Shown here piece after piece: positions 25,612-31,945 of a stretch of 50,629 bases of DNA (position 1 is the first letter of the stretch; each line of letters opens with the position of its first letter). Source of the DNA: an uncultured Schlesneria sp. (GTDB lineage Bacteria > Planctomycetota > Planctomycetia > Planctomycetales > Planctomycetaceae); assembly GCA_903840265.1 (NCBI GenBank), contig CAIMFH010000189.1:1-50629 (forward strand), written 5' to 3'. The notes under the pieces are model-generated. The model saw nothing but the letters and a program-made list of their open reading frames with translations, did not search any database and was not told the origin of the DNA. A program made the position numbers and the translations under genes.

Positions 25612-25699
25612 GCAGCCAAGGTCGCCAAGACCTTGGGTGGGTGTATTTCGACGTGGTTCGCACAGCGACTTCGCCCAATTTCTTGGCGAAATTGGCTAC
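25612..25699. repeat. REPIN-like element: two inverted GCCAA-loop hairpins
   Basis: Starts GCAGCCAAGGTC-GCCAA-GACCTTGGG and ends CCCAATTTC-TTGGC-GAAATTGGCTAC, 88 bp. Stem sequences differ from those at 23987, yet both arms of each stem change together while the GCCAA loop is constant. The right end overlaps the last codon and the TAG stop of tsaB. Confidence 0.75.
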
Positions 25700-26415
25700 G
25701 CAGGCGCGTTTGCGGACGCCGCATCGCGTTTGTCGCGCTGCTCTTCTGCGGCACTTCGCCGGATGTAGAAGGGGACCGCTTTCCAGCAATCGAAGTCGAT
25801 GTCCGGGTAGGACTTCGGGTCGAGAAGCATTCGCTCGCCTTGGAGCGCGACTGACGATGCCAGCGGCTGGATAAATCGATCTTCGGTCAGGCAAGTGGCG
25901 ATTGTCAGTGAGAGATCGCACCGGGCCAGTCCGCGTCCCACGAGGATTTCGGTCGCAGATCGTAATTTCAGCCATGCCTCGGCATCGACGACTTCGATCG
26001 GATTGGGACGAATCCAGACACCGCCAGTCTGCTGATAGCTGCCGGCAAACAGTTCGCCGCGCTGGGCATCTTCCATGACCCACAAATCGCTGATGTCGGA
26101 CGGGCAATTCATCGCGACGGCGGTGAAGGTATCGACGGCCACAAACTGGCAGCGCGTGGCATACGCAAACGTTTTCGCGCAGACCATTCCGACTCGCAGA
26201 CCCGTAAAGCTGCCGGGACCACGACTGACGGCCACCGCATCCACATTTTTGGCGGCAACGTCATGTCGTTTCAGTAGTTCTCGCAATTCCAACGCCAACC
26301 CTTGGGCGTGTCGTCGGCCCGCCTGCTCCAGGGAACGGACTTCGAGACACTGCCCCTCGCGGGTTAAGGCCACGCTGCCAGCCAGACCGCTGGTTTCGAT
26401 TCCCACAATCAACAT
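25696..26415 (-). CDS. tsaB: tRNA threonylcarbamoyladenosine biosynthesis protein TsaB
   Basis: TsaB is the non-catalytic partner of TsaD in making the t6A37 modification of ANN-decoding tRNAs. The product is 239 residues, normal for the family. Landmarks: first strand MLIVGIETSGLAGSVAL, QAGRRHAQGLA, and the diagnostic SRGPGSFTGLRVGM. The ATG at 26415 directly precedes the conserved first strand; a longer frame reaching 26472 would add 19 residues with no counterpart in the family. The C-terminus (EEQRDKRDAASANAPA) is low-complexity, and the TAG stop lies in a REPIN-like element (25612-25699), so insertion may have changed the last residues. No tsaD or tsaE lies nearby. Confidence 0.9.
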   Translation of the reverse strand: MLIVGIETSGLAGSVALTREGQCLEVRSLEQAGRRHAQGLALELRELLKRHDVAAKNVDAVAVSRGPGSFTGLRVGMVCAKTFAYATRCQFVAVDTFTAVAMNCPSDISDLWVMEDAQRGELFAGSYQQTGGVWIRPNPIEVVDAEAWLKLRSATEILVGRGLARCDLSLTIATCLTEDRFIQPLASSVALQGERMLLDPKSYPDIDFDCWKAVPFYIRRSAAEEQRDKRDAASANAPA

Positions 26416-26601
26416 GCTGATGACAGTCCCGGCGACGAACGGCGTTGGCAAATCAAACAACGAGCGAACCACGAAAGGGCGACGGTATCGCAGGCCGGCC
26501 GTTTTCGCATTTCACTCTCCGGAAAATCTCTCCCGCGCCATCACGGATAAGTGGGTGTTTGTATGGCGATCGACTGATGCTCAGGTTACAAATAAATCAC
26601 G

Positions 26602-26621
26602 AAGCCGGTGCGGGCCGGCTT
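26602..26621. other. Hairpin upstream of the RRM gene
   Basis: AAGCCGG (26602-26608) pairs with CCGGCTT (26615-26621) around TGCGGG. It lies in the 399-bp gap between divergent tsaB and the RRM-protein gene. It may be part of a long mRNA leader; no T-run follows. Confidence 0.35.
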
Positions 26622-26814
26622 TGCGGGAAAGCGACAATTGAAGCCGGTTCACGGGTTCGAAGTCACCAACTGCGTCTGTCGGGAGATGCCAGAGGGAACA
26701 TTCGACGTCGTAATTACCGGGTTTGCAATGAGGTCACTTCTTCCTTCGCCCACTCGGGCGCATTCAATTTCATTTCGGTTTTGTGGAGAGCCGTTCGGCT
26801 CGCAGAGGACAATT

Positions 26815-27132
26815 ATGGCGAAGAATTTGTACGTTGGAAATCTTCCATACAACACGACGGCCGACGATCTGCGCGATGCATTTTCGCAGTTTGGCACGGT
26901 CGCCCGTGCTCAGGTCGTTGAAGATCGTGAGACCGGACGCTCACGCGGGTTTGGTTTTATCGAGATGTCAGACGGAGGCGAGGCCGCCGTCGAAGCGATG
27001 AATGGCGCGCCCTTCCAGGGTCGTACTCTCACCGTGAACGAAGCACGTCCTCGTGAAGAACGGGGACCGGGCGGCGGAGGTGGCGGGCAACGATCGGGGG
27101 GTTACGGTGGCGGTGGCGGCGGACGCTATTAA
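26815..27132 (+). CDS. RRM-domain RNA-binding protein, glycine-rich tail
   Basis: A 105-residue protein made of one RNA recognition motif and a Gly/Arg tail. RNP2 is LYVGNL (residues 5-10), RNP1 is SRGFGFIEM (43-51); the rest of the RRM is standard (TADDLRDAFSQFG, AVEAMNGAPFQGRTL). The tail (about 84-105) is nearly all Gly with a few Arg, Gln and Tyr. It matches the small bacterial Rbp proteins of cyanobacteria and planctomycetes, in which they are often cold-induced RNA chaperones. ATG at 26815 with GAGGA 6 bases upstream; an open frame upstream from 26608 has no such site. A long leader before it and a strong terminator after it make it a monocistronic unit. Confidence 0.93.
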   Translation: MAKNLYVGNLPYNTTADDLRDAFSQFGTVARAQVVEDRETGRSRGFGFIEMSDGGEAAVEAMNGAPFQGRTLTVNEARPREERGPGGGGGGQRSGGYGGGGGGRY

Positions 27133-27174
27133 ATTAAGTTTGCCCTGCTGATTTATCTGATCTTTCAATTGACC

Positions 27175-27212
27175 AACGCCTTGATCGACCCGACCGATCA
27201 AGGCGTTGTTTT
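27175..27212 (+). terminator. Rho-independent terminator after the RRM gene
   Basis: AACGCCTTGATCG (27175-27187) pairs perfectly over 13 bp with CGATCAAGGCGTT (27195-27207), with a 7-base loop, followed by GTTTTATT. Confidence 0.9.
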
Positions 27213-27265
27213 ATTCGATGATCGAGATTTAATTCTCGAAACATGGCCCGGATTATTCACGCGGG

Positions 27266-27284
27266 CTCCCAGTCCGTGGCACCC
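27266..27284 (+). repeat. Fragment of the 38-bp dispersed repeat, copy D
   Basis: CTCCCAGTCCGTGGCACCC matches the right half of the copy at 5468-5505. It sits between inverted 9-mers ATTATTCAC (27252-27260) and GTGAATAAT (27319-27327). Confidence 0.5.
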
Positions 27285-27430
27285 GATCCAATGCTCCACG
27301 CGAACGGTCGTTCTGACTGTGAATAATTCACGCGAGGTTGCGTCGTTACTGCGCCTTGGCATATAAGAATTCAGCGAGACAATTTTTTGGACAGGCATCG
27401 GAAACATTCGATTGACGCGGAGACGGGCAA

Positions 27431-28792
27431 TTGGATTTGGGCGAACTGGTCAGTGCGATCCGCATCGTCGAATTGTCCGCCAAGTCACGACAAGCGGCCA
27501 TCAAGTCGCTAGTCCAGGCGGCGAACTGGGAAGACGAGGGGATCGCCCCCGATACGGTTTTACACGCCATTGAAGAGCGTGAAGCCGCGGCACAGACTTT
27601 GGTTTCCAGTGACTTCGCACTGCCACATGCCTTCATCGACTGGGACGGCGACTTTCGCGTCGTGATGGGACGCAGTCGGCAGGGCGTCGACTATGGCGTT
27701 CCGACCGGGCAGAAAGTCCAACTGATAGTCTTGCTGGTGATCGGACGTCGTCTGCAGCAGACGCATGTCGAACTGCTGGCAGCACTCGCCGAGTTGTTGA
27801 AGCAACCCGAGTTCCGCGAGCAACTGATCGAAGCCAAGGACGCTCGCGCCATCGACGTCATGCTGCTCGCCAAAGCTGGCCTGCAGCCCGATCAGCGTCG
27901 ACAGCGTGCCCCGGGCATTCCGCGACTGACGCTGACACTGGTCAAGCAGGCGATCCAACTGGTCGAGTCGGTTGGTGCGCAGGCGCTGCTGTTGGCCGTC
28001 GACCGCTTGGAAGGGGTCCCGTGGGAGATCCTGGCCAGTTGGAAAGGCCGCGTCCTGCTGGTAACGACCGAACACAGCGAAGACTTTGAGATTGAACGCG
28101 ATGACACGCACGTCTTTGATGGTCTGCATGCGACTCTGTCGCGACTCGACCGTTCGAACCTGGGGTTGTTGCTGGCCGCATCGCAAGGGCTGCTGAACGA
28201 CAAGCATAGCGTCGTCTGCGTGACCGGTGCTGATGGACGTCGGCTGGACAGTATCTCGATCACGAAGCCGGAATCACACTTTCGCGCCATGCTTTCGGAA
28301 AAGAATCGACGCGGTGTCGACGTGGTTCGTCCGGCGGTCATGCTGCGGATCCTGTCAATTGCGGTCGAGATCGCCGCGGAGGGGCGCGAAGCACATCCCG
28401 TCGGCACGATGTTCATCGTGGGTGATGCCAGAAACGTCTTGCGGCATGCTCAGCAACTGGTGCTGAACCCGTTTCATGGGTATTCGAAGCAACTGCGAAA
28501 CATCCTCGACCCGAGCCTCGCCGAAACCATCAAAGAGTATGCTCTGATCGATGGGGCTTTCGTGATTCAAGGCGACGGCACCGTACTGAGTGCCGGAACG
28601 TATTTGATGCCGAAGTCGGCTCCGGCCAGCCTGCAGTCGGGCCTCGGAGCTCGACATCAAACCGCCGCGGCGATCACAGTGCATACGCTGTGCATGGCGA
28701 TCACGGTGAGCCAATCCACCGGGACCGTGACCGTTTTCCGCAACGGCCTGACGGTGTTCCGACTGGAACGCGCTGCCACTACCAAGTGGTGA
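27431..28792 (+). CDS. EIIA-like / PK-C-like / diadenylate cyclase fusion
   Basis: Predicted to make cyclic di-AMP from two ATP. The 453-residue chain has three parts. Residues 1-140 resemble a PTS EIIA type-2 (EIIA-Ntr) domain with HAIEEREAAAQTLVSS and ALPHAFID, where H66 is the phosphorylatable His. Residues about 165-270 look like a pyruvate-kinase C-terminal-type alpha/beta domain (QALLLAVDRLEG, KGRVLLVTTEH). Residues about 285-445 are a DisA_N/DAC domain: DGA at 374-376 (ALIDGAFVIQ) and GARHQTAA with RH at 408-409. The third residue of the canonical RHR is Gln. It is soluble, with no DisA-type DNA-binding domain or CdaA membrane helices. TTG start with GGAG 8 bases upstream. Nitrogen- or carbon-linked PTS control of c-di-AMP is an attractive but untested reading. 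Confidence 0.8.
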   Translation: MDLGELVSAIRIVELSAKSRQAAIKSLVQAANWEDEGIAPDTVLHAIEEREAAAQTLVSSDFALPHAFIDWDGDFRVVMGRSRQGVDYGVPTGQKVQLIVLLVIGRRLQQTHVELLAALAELLKQPEFREQLIEAKDARAIDVMLLAKAGLQPDQRRQRAPGIPRLTLTLVKQAIQLVESVGAQALLLAVDRLEGVPWEILASWKGRVLLVTTEHSEDFEIERDDTHVFDGLHATLSRLDRSNLGLLLAASQGLLNDKHSVVCVTGADGRRLDSISITKPESHFRAMLSEKNRRGVDVVRPAVMLRILSIAVEIAAEGREAHPVGTMFIVGDARNVLRHAQQLVLNPFHGYSKQLRNILDPSLAETIKEYALIDGAFVIQGDGTVLSAGTYLMPKSAPASLQSGLGARHQTAAAITVHTLCMAITVSQSTGTVTVFRNGLTVFRLERAATTKW

Positions 28793-29204
28793 CGTTCGCC
28801 TGATGATGGCCTTGGCAAACGCGGATCATTCGCAGGTCGAAGCTTCGTCATCGTGTTGAAGTCGGGGTGGGCTGTTTCAAGCAAGCATCACGCAGGAGAT
28901 CACTCTGTCGCAGACGTCAGCAAAATCGAAATGGCAAGAAAATCTCGTCATTTTTCAGCCATTTTGAAAAACCAATTGTCATGTCTCTGAGCGATGTACA
29001 GGGTTGTTCCGGCCTGTAAATTCGAGTAATCTGAAGTTGAATTCACTGAGCCCGTATTTGCGGCGTTGCTCGAGTCAATCAAGACTGTTCAATGCCGCGT
29101 GTTGTTTTATGACCTGCCAAGCGTGGCGTGACAATCAGCAATCATTCGAAGATCTTCTTAAGCTGGAATTGTCCGGACGTAAGGTAAAAAGGAAGGAGTA
29201 GACT
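28793..29204. other. Intergenic region
   Basis: Just over 400 bp without a convincing gene. An open frame at 29004-29201 has no ribosome site and is probably chance. The promoter for the alkyltransferase-like gene should lie here; I cannot assign it. Confidence 0.4.
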
Positions 29205-29576
29205 GTGGCGTCTGTTCGTGCCGAGAACGTGGCTGAGGTGCTGTGGGAGTTGAAGCGAATCGACAAGGTGGCAACGTTCACCGAAGTTGCAACTCGCGCT
29301 GGTTTCAAACCAGGAGCCGGTGGCCGAACCATGTTGACTTGCCTGGCGACCGTCCAACGCGACTGGCCTCATCTGCAATGGTGGCGTGCAATTCCTGACG
29401 ATCACTGCATTGCCCACGACTCGCCCCACGCCGTGCAACTGCGCACCGTCGGGCTGGAGTTGGAGCCTGCGAATGGCCGCAAGGGTTTCGTGACGATCCC
29501 AGACATCGCCTCACGACTTTTCACATGGGAATCCCAGCCTACTGAAGCAACAGCAGCGGTGGCTGCCGTTAGCTGA
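29205..29576 (+). CDS. Alkyltransferase-like (MGMT/ATL) DNA-binding protein
   Basis: A 123-residue protein resembling the DNA-binding domain of O6-alkylguanine-DNA alkyltransferases: EVLWELKRIDKVATFTEVATRAG (helix-turn-helix region) and a glycine-rich turn, GAGGRTM, lead to LQWWRAI at 58-63. That position holds the PCHRV active site in true alkyltransferases; here the Cys is replaced by Trp (W59-W60-R61), as in ATL proteins that flag alkylated guanine for nucleotide excision repair. The C-terminal 40 residues are not part of that domain. GTG start with AAGGAGT 5 bases upstream. A role in repair is inference; a transcriptional role is possible. A bidirectional terminator follows. Confidence 0.7.
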   Translation: MASVRAENVAEVLWELKRIDKVATFTEVATRAGFKPGAGGRTMLTCLATVQRDWPHLQWWRAIPDDHCIAHDSPHAVQLRTVGLELEPANGRKGFVTIPDIASRLFTWESQPTEATAAVAAVS

Positions 29577-29610
29577 ACTCGCGTCACACGCGACTAAACT
29601 GAATCACGCC

Positions 29611-29644
29611 AGAGCCCGATCGATAAGTCGATCGGGCTCTTGTC
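29611..29644. terminator. Bidirectional terminator between convergent genes
   Basis: AGAGCCCGATCGA (29611-29623) and TCGATCGGGCTCT (29628-29640) pair perfectly over 13 bp around TAAG. Short T-rich flanks (TGTCATT on the plus side) follow. It lies between the stops of two convergent genes. Confidence 0.8.
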
Positions 29645-29645
29645 A

Positions 29646-30608
29646 TTAATCAATCTGAACGTCAGCGCCACGGTTCAACGGTTTTGTGATTGAGAACTGG
29701 CACTCTGACCAAGAAGTGGTGTTCGCCAGATCATTCATCAGCTCGCGAGCCGACGTTTCGCTCTCGCATAAGATGCACGTTGTCGGCCCCCATGATGTTT
29801 GGGCGACACCCGCAAACCCACGGCGGCGGACTTCTTCGGCGAGTTCTCCGATGCGGCGGTTGGCAAATACGCCTCCCTGAATCGGGGCAAAGAACTCGCC
29901 AACGCGCAGCCCGAACTCGTACATTGCCTGCGAAGTTCGAATGAAATCGGCCTCGATCAAGGCGGGCATCCACTCCATCAGGCCGATGCGGCAGAGATCG
30001 CCAGTCAGCGACTGTGGCATCGCAGGGTGTGAGGCGAACGCCTGCTGTTCTGCGGTGCCGGAGAGACCTTTGGATTGTGACACTGTGACCTGAATCAGTC
30101 GCCACTGACTTGGGAATTCGATTCTTGAAACGAGTGTTCCCAAGCGTTCTGATCCGTGACGGCCTCCGTCAACAAGGAAGCCGCCGCGATCAAACCCGTG
30201 CAGCCCAATCGCAGATCGCTGTCCGCGACCGACTCGCCGCGCCAACGTGGCGCTGTCAACATTTCGTTCTCCGGTTAGTTCGCTGACAGCGCGAGCCACC
30301 GCCAGTGCCAGTTGAGTCCCCGATCCCAAGCCAGCGTGTGACGGAATCGATTCTGTGATCGTGATGCGGAGTGGGGGAGTCGATTCGCAGGACTGACGAA
30401 TGCGGTGGATGAATTCGATGACGCGTGCACAGGCGGCTTCGTCCTGGCCGTGGCATTGGTCGCTGTTGGAATGCTCGGCGGTGACGACGTAGCCGGGCGA
30501 CTCGACCATCATGCCGAGGCCGCCAAATTGCCCTCCCGACGATCCCGAGGCGGCCAAGGGTCCGAAGTGGAGTCTGGCACCAGTTCTGATTGTTACTGAT
30601 GTTGTCAT
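29646..30608 (-). CDS. Beta-ribofuranosylaminobenzene 5'-phosphate synthase-like
   Basis: Predicted first committed enzyme of methanopterin-type cofactor synthesis, joining 4-hydroxy- or 4-aminobenzoate to PRPP with loss of CO2. The 320-residue product has the GHMP-kinase fold: TIRTGARLHFGPL near the start, ESIPSHAGLGSGTQLALA (the glycine motif that distinguishes beta-RFAP synthases), GRGQRSAIGLHGFDRGGF, and WGPTTCILCES near the C-terminus. Planctomycetes are known to carry tetrahydromethanopterin-linked C1 genes, so the call fits. ATG at 30608 is preferred; an in-frame TTG at 30644 is further from the conserved start. It follows holB by 114 bp; no other methanopterin gene is in view. Confidence 0.85.
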   Translation of the reverse strand: MTTSVTIRTGARLHFGPLAASGSSGGQFGGLGMMVESPGYVVTAEHSNSDQCHGQDEAACARVIEFIHRIRQSCESTPPLRITITESIPSHAGLGSGTQLALAVARAVSELTGERNVDSATLARRVGRGQRSAIGLHGFDRGGFLVDGGRHGSERLGTLVSRIEFPSQWRLIQVTVSQSKGLSGTAEQQAFASHPAMPQSLTGDLCRIGLMEWMPALIEADFIRTSQAMYEFGLRVGEFFAPIQGGVFANRRIGELAEEVRRRGFAGVAQTSWGPTTCILCESETSARELMNDLANTTSWSECQFSITKPLNRGADVQID

Positions 30609-30722
30609 AGTCAGCAGAATGCCGGAAGCTTTGAGGAATCGCAACCGGCGGCGATCGCGGATTGAATCATGAAACGAAGCACAATGAAGCTAACTTGCTG
30701 ATTGTTTGGAACCCATTGCTGC

Positions 30723-31793
30723 TCACGTCCGACGGGTATCGGCCGGTCGCGACATGCGAGCCAAATCGGAGAACAACGACTCAAGCGTTAAAGGAACCGG
30801 CACGTTTTGTTCGATATGAGTGGACGCTTCGATCGTGCGATCAATCAAGCTTCCCACCAGTTCGGTTGGCTCCATCCGCTTTTCCAAAGCGGCCAACCAG
30901 GATTTGGCTTCGGGAATGACAGCCGCGTCGGTCTCGAACGCCTGATGACGCAAGGCCGCTCGGTAGAACTCGACCGTGAATCGCAGCACCCAATGCGCGT
31001 GAACGCGTTGCTCGGGCGTATCAGCACTGATAGCGTCGATCGCTTCGAGCAAAGCCTTGGCGACGATCGTGCCGCTGAAGTCTCGTGACAGATTGGAATA
31101 GAGCGAAGATCGCAGGTCGCGCAGTTCGGGGCGTAGCAACTGCCGCGCGGTGGTGAGGCTCCCTTCGCACAGAGCTCCGGCAAACTGAGCTTCCAAGTCG
31201 GTTGCGACCATCCCTTGTTCAACCAATAGCGTCTCCACATCACTACGCGAGAGCGGTGCGAAGCGAACCAGCTGGCAGCGCGAGCGTATCGTCGGCATGA
31301 CGGCATCCAGGTTGGACGCGATCAGGATCAACATCGCTCGCTCGGGCGGTTCTTCCAGCGTCTTCAAGAAGGCGTTGGCACTTTCATCGTTCATCGTGTC
31401 GGCGTCGTTGATGATGGCGATCTTGCGAGATCCCTCCAATGGCCGCAGCGACAGATCATGACAGAGTCCCTCTTGCCCGCGGCGTTCTTTCGGGCCGGCG
31501 ATCAGTTCGATCTGCAGTTCGCGCTTCCCTTCATTTCGCTCCACGTAGAGGAAGTCGGGGTGATTGCCCGCCATGAATGGTCGACAACTGGAACATTCGC
31601 AACAGGCTTCGAGTCGATCACCGTCTTCCGCGCGACATAGCAGACCGTGCGCGAGCAGGCGAGCAAACAATTGCTTGCCGATGCCGTCTGGTCCGACAAA
31701 CAAATACGACTGCGACAATCGTCCTCGCTGGACCGCGCGACGAAACATTTCGCGTTGATCGTTGTGACCTCGAAGTGTCGACCAGATGGACAT
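30723..31793 (-). CDS. holB: DNA polymerase III subunit delta'
   Basis: Clamp-loader subunit of the replicative polymerase. The 356-residue AAA+ protein has a P-loop GPDGIGK (34-40), a four-Cys zinc module (C53, C64, C67, C70), sensor-1 region RKIAIINDADTMN, the ESANAFLKTLEEPPE motif diagnostic of delta'/gamma-tau, and the SRC motif in PTIRSRCQLVRF. In E. coli delta' the P-loop is degenerate; here it is intact. The tail beyond about 230 is the collar domain. The gene follows the GH38-like gene after a 152-bp gap holding a dispersed repeat. Confidence 0.92.
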   Translation of the reverse strand: MSIWSTLRGHNDQREMFRRAVQRGRLSQSYLFVGPDGIGKQLFARLLAHGLLCRAEDGDRLEACCECSSCRPFMAGNHPDFLYVERNEGKRELQIELIAGPKERRGQEGLCHDLSLRPLEGSRKIAIINDADTMNDESANAFLKTLEEPPERAMLILIASNLDAVMPTIRSRCQLVRFAPLSRSDVETLLVEQGMVATDLEAQFAGALCEGSLTTARQLLRPELRDLRSSLYSNLSRDFSGTIVAKALLEAIDAISADTPEQRVHAHWVLRFTVEFYRAALRHQAFETDAAVIPEAKSWLAALEKRMEPTELVGSLIDRTIEASTHIEQNVPVPLTLESLFSDLARMSRPADTRRT

Positions 31794-31871
31794 GACTTTC
31801 GGAACCGCTAGAGGAGCTACTTGATTTTGAGACTGCTAAACGATCGTACGAAACAATCAATGCTTTGGATT

Positions 31872-31909
31872 GGGTGCCACGGTTTTGGAGTCTTCGACAA
31901 GGCCGTGTC
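31872..31909 (-). repeat. 38-bp dispersed hairpin repeat, copy C
   Basis: Plus strand starts GGGTGCCACGG and ends CCGTGTC; the reverse complement matches copy A at 138-175 in 37 of 38 positions by eye. It lies between holB and the GH38-like gene. Confidence 0.75.
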
Positions 31910-31945
31910 TTCTCTTTCCACTTCAACCGGCTCTCAAATTTCCAG

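Noticed and set aside
26655-26672. Possible tRNA T-arm (GGTTCGA)
   Set aside because: No matching acceptor, D or anticodon arms can be drawn on either side.
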